Positions 15,120 to 20,382 of a DNA stretch of 20,382 nucleotides are shown here, piece after piece; within the stretch, counting starts at the first letter, position 1, and each line of letters opens with the position of its first letter. The notes under the pieces were generated by a model. It searched no databases. It was not told the origin of the DNA and worked only from the letters and a program-made list of their open reading frames with translations. Location: positions 1 to 20,382 of the forward strand of contig JASHSZ010000692.1 in assembly GCA_030040815.1 (NCBI GenBank). The letters are read 5' to 3'. The position numbers and the translations under genes are program-made. The stretch comes from Streptosporangiaceae bacterium (GTDB lineage: Bacteria; Actinomycetota; Actinomycetes; Streptosporangiales; Streptosporangiaceae).

Positions 15120-15527
15120 TCAGCCCTGCTTCGTCTCCCAGAAAATCTTGCTGATCTCCTCGATCTTGCCTAGGAGCTCGTCGGCCGTGGCGACGTTGGT
15201 GCTGCCCTTCGTGCCGGCCGCGCCGGCCAGCTTCGTGGCTTCGTTGAACAGCTGGTTCAACTGCGGGTACTTTTCGAAGTGCGGCGGCTTGAAGTAGTCG
15301 GTCCACAGCACCCAGAGGTGGTGCTTGACCAGCTCAGATCGCTGCTCCTTGATGATCAGCGCGCGGGTACGGAACTCGGGGTCGGAGTTGTCCTGGTACT
15401 TCTGGCTGATTGCCTTGACGGACTCGGCCTCGATGCGCGCCTGCGCGGGGTCGTAGACGCCGCACGGGAGGTCACAGTGCGCGTGCACGGTAACCTTCGG
15501 CGCGAGGAGACGTGCGAGCAGCCTCAT
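15120..15527 (-). CDS. sodN: nickel-containing superoxide dismutase precursor
   Basis: 135 residues. NiSOD dismutates superoxide in the cytosol as a homohexamer. The nickel hook HCDLPCGVYDP is present: His17, Cys18 and Cys22 of the precursor become His1, Cys2 and Cys6 after a 16-residue leader (ending KVTVHA) is removed. The leader is slightly longer than the 14 residues of Streptomyces, where it ends KVTVSA or similar. The rest is the four-helix bundle with QARIEAESVKAISQKYQDN, HHLWVLWTDYFKPPHFEKYP and LFNEATKLAG. The ATG at 15527 has AGAGAGG upstream. It is divergent from sodX, 81 bp away. All nickel ligands are present, so it should be active once processed. Confidence 0.98.
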   Translation of the reverse strand: MRLLARLLAPKVTVHAHCDLPCGVYDPAQARIEAESVKAISQKYQDNSDPEFRTRALIIKEQRSELVKHHLWVLWTDYFKPPHFEKYPQLNQLFNEATKLAGAAGTKGSTNVATADELLGKIEEISKIFWETKQG

Positions 15528-15608
15528 GGATCGCCTCTCTCATCTCGGATCGTTGGCTTGTCCGACAGTACAACGCCGGGGTTTTGCGCCCGCGCGGGGA
15601 GGGATGCC

Positions 15609-15950
15609 ATGCGCTGGCCGCTGTCGCGAGTCGCGGTGGCGGAGCGCTCCATGGAGCCAGCTCTGCGTCCCGGTGACTGGCTGCTGACCTGGCGCGGGCC
15701 GCGGCCGGGTAAGCCGCCGCGGATCAGGCCTGGCCAGCTCGTGATCGCGCAGCATCCTGCGCAGCAGGACATGCTGCTGGTGAAGCGCGCTGAGCGGCTG
15801 CTGCCCGGTGGCTGGTGGCTCGCGTCCGACAACCCCGGCGCAGGGGCCGTGGACAGCGCGTCGTTCGGGCCCGTTCCCCTTGGTCTCATTCAGGCGCGCG
15901 TGCTGCTGCGGTACCGGCGCGCCGCCGCCGCCAAGCCTGGACAGCACTGA
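15609..15950 (+). CDS. sodX: nickel superoxide dismutase maturation protease
   Basis: 113 residues, S26 (signal-peptidase-like) family. SodX removes the SodN leader so that His1 can bind nickel. The catalytic Ser14 lies in AERSMEPALRPGDWLL and the general-base Lys59 in MLLVKRAERL. The C-terminus has the box SDNPGAGAVDSASFGPVPLG (the SDN...DSR-like region of signal peptidases). There is no transmembrane anchor, as expected for a cytosolic processing enzyme. The ATG at 15609 has GGGGAGGG upstream; an ATG at 15604 is in another frame. The gene stands head to head with sodN, as a partner gene should. Confidence 0.93.
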   Translation: MRWPLSRVAVAERSMEPALRPGDWLLTWRGPRPGKPPRIRPGQLVIAQHPAQQDMLLVKRAERLLPGGWWLASDNPGAGAVDSASFGPVPLGLIQARVLLRYRRAAAAKPGQH

Positions 15951-15975
15951 GGGCGGGCCACCGAGCGGCCCGCCC
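15951..15975. terminator. bidirectional hairpin between sodX and permease gene
   Basis: GGGCGGGCC at 15951-15959 pairs perfectly with GGCCCGCCC at 15967-15975 across a 7-nt loop, directly after the sodX stop. It can serve both convergent genes. Confidence 0.75.
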
Positions 15976-15996
15976 CCAGTTACTGACACGTTTGAG

Positions 15997-17727
15997 CTAT
16001 GTGACGACGTGCGACTCCAGCTCGATCGAGGCCTCCGCCTCGACCTCGTTGACTGCCGCCAGGACCTTCTGCTGCGACATCGACGACTGGACGGCCCAGT
16101 AGTAGATCGCCAGGCTGAACAAGGCGATGATGATCAGGTCAAGCCACTCGCGGAAGCCGTGCGGGGTCATCCCGCCGCCGATGTTGTAGGTCGGGTTCAG
16201 CGTCAGGCCGAACACGGTGTTGTACGCGCTGTTGTACTGGCCCTGCCAGCTGATGATCGCGAGGCCGATCAGCCACGGCGCGACCCAGATCGCCGCGCGC
16301 CAGTCGATGACCGTGCGCCGCTCCGCCGGGATCACCGCCTGGTAGATCCCGAAGATCAGGAAGCCGATGATGATCAGGACGTAGAGCCAGAACACGTTGC
16401 TCCAGCCGGAGAAGTACACGATGCAGTTGGCGAAGATGAACGACAGCGGGCAGAGCACCGCCGCCCACGGCAGCCGGTACTGCCGCGGCCGGTCTGGATC
16501 GGACCGCCGCAGGCCGGCGAGCGACAGCGGCGCCATGGAGTACATGAGCACCGTCGCCGACGTGACCAGCGCCACCAGCGCCACCCAGCTCGGGAACGGC
16601 AGGAACGTCAGCATGCCGATGATGAAGCAGATGGCGATGGACCAGATCGGCACGCCGCGCTTGTCGATCCAGCTGATGATCTTCGGGAAGTAGCCGTTGC
16701 GGCCCAGGCCGTAGGACAGCCGGGACGACGTGCCGAGGTACACCAGGCCGGTGCCGGCCGGGGAGACAACCGCGTCGATCAGCAGCAGCGTCGCGAGCCA
16801 GCCGAGGCCCGCCTGGGTGGCGAGCGCGTAGTACGGGCCAGCCGCTGCTGAGGTCGAAATGGGGCTGGCCCAGCCGTGGACCAGGTTGGCCGGGTTGATC
16901 GCGCCGATGAACGCGACGTCGAGCAGCAGGTAGATCGCGGTGCCGATGATCATCGCGAAGATGACCGCGCGCGGGATATTGCGCTGCGGATTCTCCGTTT
17001 CACCGCCCACTTGGATGGCTTGTTCAAATCCTTCCAGGGCGAAGATGATGCCTAGTGGCAAAGCCGCGAACACACCGTGCACGCCATAGGGCATGAAGCC
17101 GCCGCCGGCGCTGAAGTTGCTGCTGTGGAAGACAGTGAACAATAGCCCGAAGATGGTGATCGTCGGGATGAGGATCTTCCAGTAGGTCGCGATGGCATTG
17201 GTCTCGGCCAGCCACTTCACGCCCATGATGTTGAAGATCGTGAATACCAGCATGAAGCCTGCGCCGACGCCGATGCCGGTTGGGGTGAGCGCGCCCTCAC
17301 TTGCAAGGCTACCGTGCGCATACACCCAGCCCAGGCCTGGCCATTTCGCGTTGATGTAACCGAGCGACGCCTCGACCTCGATGGGGGCGATGGTCACTGC
17401 CTGCAGGAATGCCATCCAGCCGCCGGTAAAACCGCCGATGCCGCCGAAGACCATGAACGGGAATCGAGCGGTACCGCCGGACACGGGGTAGGTAGAGCCA
17501 AGTTCGGCGTGCACGAGCGCGAGCACGGCAAGCACGAGACCGCCAGCGAACCAGGACACCGAGGACGCCGCACCGGCCGTCTCGGAGGCGTGCAGCGCGC
17601 CGAGCAGCCAGCCGGAGCCGATGATGGAACCAATCGAGACCATCGTGAGCGCGCGCAGGCCCACTTTCCTGTGCAGGTGATATTCCCCGGTCGGTGTTGG
17701 CGCTACTTCAGGGGAAGTCGTAGCCAA
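15997..17727 (-). CDS. APC-family amino acid permease
   Basis: 576 residues with 12-14 hydrophobic helices. It belongs to the amino acid-polyamine-organocation superfamily: the first helix carries SIGSIIGSGWLLG (the unwound substrate-binding GSG motif), followed by ELGSTYPVSGGTARFPF, and the sixth helix by FALEGFEQAIQVGGETENPQ, with NPQRNIPRA in the following loop. It imports an amino acid or amine by proton or sodium coupling; the substrate is not readable from sequence. The start is a TTG at 17727 with GGAGGAAACC immediately upstream. It is slightly longer than the common 450-500 residues because of two extra C-terminal helices. It stands alone: it is convergent with sodX and the next gene upstream is 484 bp away. 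Confidence 0.9.
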   Translation of the reverse strand: MATTSPEVAPTPTGEYHLHRKVGLRALTMVSIGSIIGSGWLLGALHASETAGAASSVSWFAGGLVLAVLALVHAELGSTYPVSGGTARFPFMVFGGIGGFTGGWMAFLQAVTIAPIEVEASLGYINAKWPGLGWVYAHGSLASEGALTPTGIGVGAGFMLVFTIFNIMGVKWLAETNAIATYWKILIPTITIFGLLFTVFHSSNFSAGGGFMPYGVHGVFAALPLGIIFALEGFEQAIQVGGETENPQRNIPRAVIFAMIIGTAIYLLLDVAFIGAINPANLVHGWASPISTSAAAGPYYALATQAGLGWLATLLLIDAVVSPAGTGLVYLGTSSRLSYGLGRNGYFPKIISWIDKRGVPIWSIAICFIIGMLTFLPFPSWVALVALVTSATVLMYSMAPLSLAGLRRSDPDRPRQYRLPWAAVLCPLSFIFANCIVYFSGWSNVFWLYVLIIIGFLIFGIYQAVIPAERRTVIDWRAAIWVAPWLIGLAIISWQGQYNSAYNTVFGLTLNPTYNIGGGMTPHGFREWLDLIIIALFSLAIYYWAVQSSMSQQKVLAAVNEVEAEASIELESHVVT

Positions 17728-18211
17728 GGTTTCCTCCTGATGGGGTGGGCCGACGAATCGGCGAAGAAGGATCGTCCACCGAGACCTGACCCGGAACTCC
17801 GGGAGCGCGGCGCTGATGGATTTCCGGCGCTAGCTGAGCACGCTGAGCTGACGGTCGGGAATGTGCGGCCCGCGGGCGTGGTGAAGTCATCGTCTGGCTT
17901 TCGCGCCATCGACAGCCATGACCAGCCTTCCTCATGATCCGCACACGCCTTGCATACGCCCCGCTAACAGCGCTCATGCTAATGATCGACTTGGGCCGTG
18001 GCTAGCAGTCGTTTGGCTTCGTTTTGGTAACGCGAGTGACTGAAGTGCCGCCAACTGGACAGACCGGCCGCACGTTCGGGGCATAACTGCAGGTCAGAGC
18101 CGTTCTGCTGGGTTTGACATTGGTCAGTCAGGGCTCTGCAACTCGCTTGCGCACGCGACACTACGGAGCAATCCGGGCATACTCGCCGGGCTGCCGTGCC
18201 CGCGGACGGAG
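17728..18211. other. 484-bp gap between permease gene and CGNR gene
   Basis: I see no convincing gene in either strand. The part next to the permease (17728-17940) must hold its promoter and the GGAGG; it contains a direct repeat GCTGAGC-ac-GCTGAGC near 17833-17848. The part 17940-18180 looks less GC-rich and has a 7-bp hairpin (CAGAGCC with GGCTCTG, about 18096-18138). I recognise no riboswitch, tRNA or terminator. Confidence 0.5.
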
Positions 18212-18820
18212 CTAGCTGGCGGCGGGTGTAGCCCGGCCGGGCGCCGCGCTGGCTATCTGCTCGCCGTCCGGAATGGCACGCCCCGCCATTGAGGGCGGCT
18301 GACTGCGCAGGGTGCTCACGTTGCCGCGCGCCGCCACGTGCACCGCGCAGTACCGCCGCGACTTACCGGGGCTGGCATCGATGAACACCTGCGGGCACGA
18401 GGCGATCGCGCAGACGCCCAGCCTGCTGACCCCGAGGCCGGACACGGTGAGCGCGACGCCGATGATCGCGCCGGCCGCGAACCGGTCGCCCACCGAGCCC
18501 TGCGGGGCGAGATGAACGTGCCAGCGCGACTGGTCGTGATTGGTCATCTCGGGCTGGATGGGGAACTGGACGAGCAGGGCGTTGAGCCGGTCCATGGCCG
18601 CCTGATCGTCGCCGGTCGCGGCGGCCTGGAAGACGGCATTGAACTCTGCCCGAACGTGCCTGAGCACGTCAAGGTCGCGCCGGGTGACCGGCCCAGCCAG
18701 GCAGTCACCGAGCGCGTTCGCGCATGCCGAAGGCGAGCCCAGCGCGTCGGGCTCCCCGGCCGCGTGAGCGGCGGTGTTAGCAAGCCGCACCGCCAAGGCC
18801 GCATACGACGAGAGATTCAC
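18212..18820 (-). CDS. CGNR zinc-finger (ABATE-domain) protein, putative transcription regulator
   Basis: 202 residues from the GTG at 18820, which has TTAGGAC upstream. The N-terminal part is the helical ABATE-like domain typical of this family (VNLSSYAALAVRLANTA, then DLDVLRHVRAEFNAVFQAAA), and the C-terminal half carries the CGNR-type zinc finger: VCAIASCPQVFIDAS, then KSRRYCAVH and ARGNV in place of the usual CGNR. Members are presumed DNA- or stress-related regulators; functions are mostly unknown. The last about 30 residues form a low-complexity tail. The ARGNV variant loses the fourth cysteine of the standard motif, so zinc binding may use the preceding His. The frame is open upstream for another 45 codons, but those look like non-coding leader. 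A CATACT -10-like box preceded by TGC lies about 50 nt upstream. Confidence 0.75.
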   Translation of the reverse strand: MNLSSYAALAVRLANTAAHAAGEPDALGSPSACANALGDCLAGPVTRRDLDVLRHVRAEFNAVFQAAATGDDQAAMDRLNALLVQFPIQPEMTNHDQSRWHVHLAPQGSVGDRFAAGAIIGVALTVSGLGVSRLGVCAIASCPQVFIDASPGKSRRYCAVHVAARGNVSTLRSQPPSMAGRAIPDGEQIASAAPGRATPAAS

Positions 18821-18869
18821 AAACGGTCCTAACCTGCATCGGAAACCAGGTGGCCGCTTCCCCGGATCG

Positions 18870-18878
18870 AGTATGGCA
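18870..18878 (-). promoter_or_regulatory. candidate extended -10 for CGNR gene
   Basis: On the minus strand TGC followed by CATACT forms an extended -10 about 50 nt before the GTG at 18820. No -35 is evident. Confidence 0.3.
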
Positions 18879-18952
18879 CAGACGATGCTGGCGTGGCGGC
18901 GTCGTTTTCCTCCTTTCCGGGCTAATAACGCAGATGGCAGGCGGTCTTGAGA

Positions 18953-18965
18953 CATCGCAGCGATG
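18953..18965. promoter_or_regulatory. 13-bp perfect dyad between divergent genes
   Basis: CATCGC-A-GCGATG is a perfect inverted repeat located about 40 bp upstream of the -10-like box of the oxidoreductase gene and in the shared region with the CGNR gene. It is a candidate operator, possibly for the CGNR protein. Confidence 0.3.
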
Positions 18966-19004
18966 CAGGCATCCCTGGCGCGCTGCGGCCGGGATCCGGC
19001 GCGC

Positions 19005-19010
19005 TATCGT
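19005..19010 (+). promoter_or_regulatory. candidate -10 box for leaderless oxidoreductase transcript
   Basis: TATCGT fits TANNNT and ends 6 nt before the ATG at 19017; there is no Shine-Dalgarno sequence. Confidence 0.4.
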
Positions 19011-19016
19011 CCAGGC

Positions 19017-19985
19017 ATGTTCGCTGTCACTGTCGCCCGCTTCGACGCCGAGGATCCTATTGCGGGCCTGGAGCTGGGCGAGCACGCCGAGCCGGCGGTT
19101 CCGGATGCCTGGACGACGGTCACGGTCAAGGCTGCCTCGCTGAACCATCACGACGTGTGGTCGCTGCGCGGTGTCGGCCTGTCGGCCGGCCAGCTGCCGA
19201 TGATCCTCGGCTGCGACGCCGCTGGGACCGACGCCGAGGGGAACGACGTGGTCGTGCACGCGGTCATCGGCGACCCGGCCATCGCTGGCGGGGACGAGAC
19301 CCTGGATCCGTCGCGGTCGCTGCTGTCGGAACGGCACGACGGAACGTTCGCCGAGCGCGTGGCGGTGCCGCGTCGCAACCTCGTGCCGAAGCCGCAGGCG
19401 CTGACGTTCGAACAGGCGGCCTGCCTGCCGACCGCGTACCTGACCGCATTCCGGATGCTGTTCGACCGGTCGCCGATCGGCCCCGGTGCCACCGTCCTGG
19501 TCCAGGGGGCGGGCGGCGGGGTAGCGACTGCGCTGATCCAGCTCGGCTGCGCGGCCGGCTACCGGATGTGGGTGACCAGCCGCAGTGCGGACAAGCGGGA
19601 CCGCGCGCTGCAGCTCGGCGCCGACATGGCGTTCGAGAGCGGCGCGCGGCTGCCAGAGCGCGTCGACGCGGTCATGGAGACGGTCGGCGATGCAACGTGG
19701 GGGCACTCCCTGCGCGCGCTGAAGCCCGGCGGCGTTGTCGTCATCGCGGGGGCCACCAGCGGCGCCGTCCCGCCGGCGGAGCTGAACCGGGTGTTCTTCC
19801 TGCAGCTGTCCGTGATCGGCTCCACGATGGGTACCCGCGGGGAGCTCGCCAGGCTGCTGACGTTCTGCGAGCAGACCGGGGTCAGGCCGCTCATCGACCG
19901 GGCCATGCCGCTGACGGAGGCGAAGGCCGGCATTTCCGCGATGATCGCCGGAGACCTGTTCGGCAAGGTGGTCTTCACCATCTAG
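19017..19985 (+). CDS. medium-chain dehydrogenase/reductase (quinone oxidoreductase-like)
   Basis: 322 residues. The N-terminal GroES-like domain has SLNHHDVWSLRG and the GCDAAG turn; the Rossmann domain has VLVQGAGGGVATALIQLG (about 160-177), whose Gly-rich loop with Ala/Gly points to NADPH, and WVTSRSADKRDRALQLGAD after it. The structural-zinc cysteines of true alcohol dehydrogenases are absent, so a zinc-independent or quinone-reductase-like member is likely. The substrate is unknown. The ATG at 19017 is chosen over upstream in-frame codons because the family begins here (MFAVTVARF) and a -10-like box lies 6 nt upstream. It is divergent from the CGNR regulator gene, which may control it. 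Confidence 0.88.
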   Translation: MFAVTVARFDAEDPIAGLELGEHAEPAVPDAWTTVTVKAASLNHHDVWSLRGVGLSAGQLPMILGCDAAGTDAEGNDVVVHAVIGDPAIAGGDETLDPSRSLLSERHDGTFAERVAVPRRNLVPKPQALTFEQAACLPTAYLTAFRMLFDRSPIGPGATVLVQGAGGGVATALIQLGCAAGYRMWVTSRSADKRDRALQLGADMAFESGARLPERVDAVMETVGDATWGHSLRALKPGGVVVIAGATSGAVPPAELNRVFFLQLSVIGSTMGTRGELARLLTFCEQTGVRPLIDRAMPLTEAKAGISAMIAGDLFGKVVFTI

Positions 19986-20016
19986 ATTCCGGTCGAGCTG
20001 AGTTGCCGCACGAGGG

Positions 20017-20033
20017 GCCCGGTCTGGCCGGGC
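20017..20033. terminator. weak hairpin between convergent genes at right end
   Basis: GCCCGG and CCGGGC form a 6-bp stem with a TCTGG loop in the 60-bp gap between the oxidoreductase stop and the next minus-strand stop. Confidence 0.4.
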
Positions 20034-20045
20034 ACCCGAGACCAG

Positions 20046-20382
20046 CTAGGCCCCGCCAGGCTCCGACTCCACGCCATCGGCCGCCGGCCCGTCCTCCGAC
20101 TGATCCGCCTTGCCTGCTGACGGCGGGGCGCTGCCCGAACCGAACACCTCGGTGCGCACCTTGGCGAGCGTGTCGCTCAGGATGTCGCGCAGCTCATTGA
20201 GGGAACGGTCACCGAGGTTGCCGGTCTGCCTCGCAGCGGCGCGGAGTTCGGCGGCAAACTGCGTGGCTATCCGCTCCAGGTCGCCCGCGGGATTGGGGCC
20301 GCGGCGCTGACCGGCCGCCCGCGCCCGGTCTGCGCCGGATCCCGGCCGGCCGGCCTCATCGGCATCGGCCGCGCCGCTCGCC
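20046..20382 (-). CDS. C-terminal part of an unidentified helical protein (runs off right edge)
   Basis: The minus frame is open from the right edge to a TAG at 20048-20046, giving about 111 C-terminal residues. The core is helical with charged heptad-like spacing (LERIATQFAAELRAAARQ, then LNELRDILSDTLAKVRTEVF), flanked by an Arg/Gly/Ala-rich linker before and an acidic Ser/Pro/Gly-rich tail after it (ending ESEPGGA). Third-position G/C is consistent with coding. It could be the C-terminal region of a PadR-like regulator or of another coiled-coil protein, but no defining domain lies within the window. A plus-strand reading of the same DNA is Arg/Ser-rich and looks like a shadow. Confidence 0.65.
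   Translation of the reverse strand, partial: ASGAADADEAGRPGSGADRARAAGQRRGPNPAGDLERIATQFAAELRAAARQTGNLGDRSLNELRDILSDTLAKVRTEVFGSGSAPPSAGKADQSEDGPAADGVESEPGGA

Noticed and set aside
15808..16851. Plus-strand open frame opposite the permease 3' end
   Set aside because: Low-complexity Arg/Asp/Gln antisense product that also overlaps sodX; not a gene.
17314..17937. Plus-strand open frame spanning the permease 5' end and upstream gap
   Set aside because: Mostly antisense to the permease; no Shine-Dalgarno sequence and no domain.
17728..17940. Possible riboswitch in the permease leader
   Set aside because: A GGACGATCC mini-hairpin recalls guanidine-II loops, but the second hairpin and the required stem lengths are absent.
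18096..18138. Hairpin-like segment that could be a tRNA or attachment-site remnant
   Set aside because: No tRNA cloverleaf, no T-loop sequence and no flanking integrase or repeat.

Overview
The window is very GC-rich, densely coded chromosomal DNA from an actinomycete. The evidence is a WhiB1-type protein, a SigR/RsrA redox sigma pair, a UsfX/SigF pair, a PdtaS-type histidine kinase and a nickel superoxide dismutase with its maturation protease. The gene order is a merged version of two known actinobacterial loci: aroA, SRAP, sigH/sigR, anti-sigma, small biotinyl protein, pdtaS and whiB1 of Mycobacterium, and the sigR-rsrA to sodN-sodX stretch of Streptomyces (both recalled from general knowledge, not searched). 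I cannot name the genus. I see no mobile elements, CRISPR arrays, tRNA or rRNA genes.

Layout. 1-527 (minus): the 5' part of aroA, running off the left edge. 716-3099 (plus): an SRAP DNA-protein crosslink repair protein, a TraR/DksA zinc-finger protein, sigR and rsrA. A perfect SigR-type promoter lies between the TraR/DksA gene and sigR, which implies autoregulation. 3197-5919 (plus): two translationally coupled membrane HD-domain proteins. The first has a complete HD-GYP site; the second has lost most of it. 5930-7556 (plus): biotin carboxylase plus a 70-residue biotinyl carrier protein, with no carboxyltransferase nearby. 7599-9263 (minus): a thiamine-diphosphate enzyme of the acetolactate synthase superfamily. 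9415-11013 (plus): the PdtaS-like kinase. 11112-11363 (minus): whiB1, with a CRP-like operator upstream. 11725-12834 (minus): a lipid/diacylglycerol kinase. 12900-13319 (plus): a small membrane protein. 13329-14895 (minus): a UsfX-like anti-sigma factor followed by SigF-family sigma. 15120-15950: sodN and sodX, divergent. 15997-17727 (minus): an APC permease. 18212-18820 (minus): a CGNR zinc-finger regulator. 19017-19985 (plus): an MDR oxidoreductase. 20046 to the right edge (minus): the C-terminus of an unidentified helical protein.

Functional theme. This is a housekeeping and stress-regulation neighbourhood: thiol-oxidative stress (SigR/RsrA), superoxide (NiSOD), redox/NO sensing (WhiB1), general stress (SigF) and signalling (PdtaS, HD-GYP). 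Several genes have a TANNNT -10 box only 6-7 nt before the start codon, which suggests leaderless transcripts. The less ordinary items are the CRP-like palindrome and a separate strong promoter-like element upstream of whiB1, a possible long SigR isoform, the active/degenerate HD pair, the carboxylase half-complex, and a palindrome overlapping the -10 of the thiamine-diphosphate enzyme gene. I do not see convincing evidence of a wholly new system.
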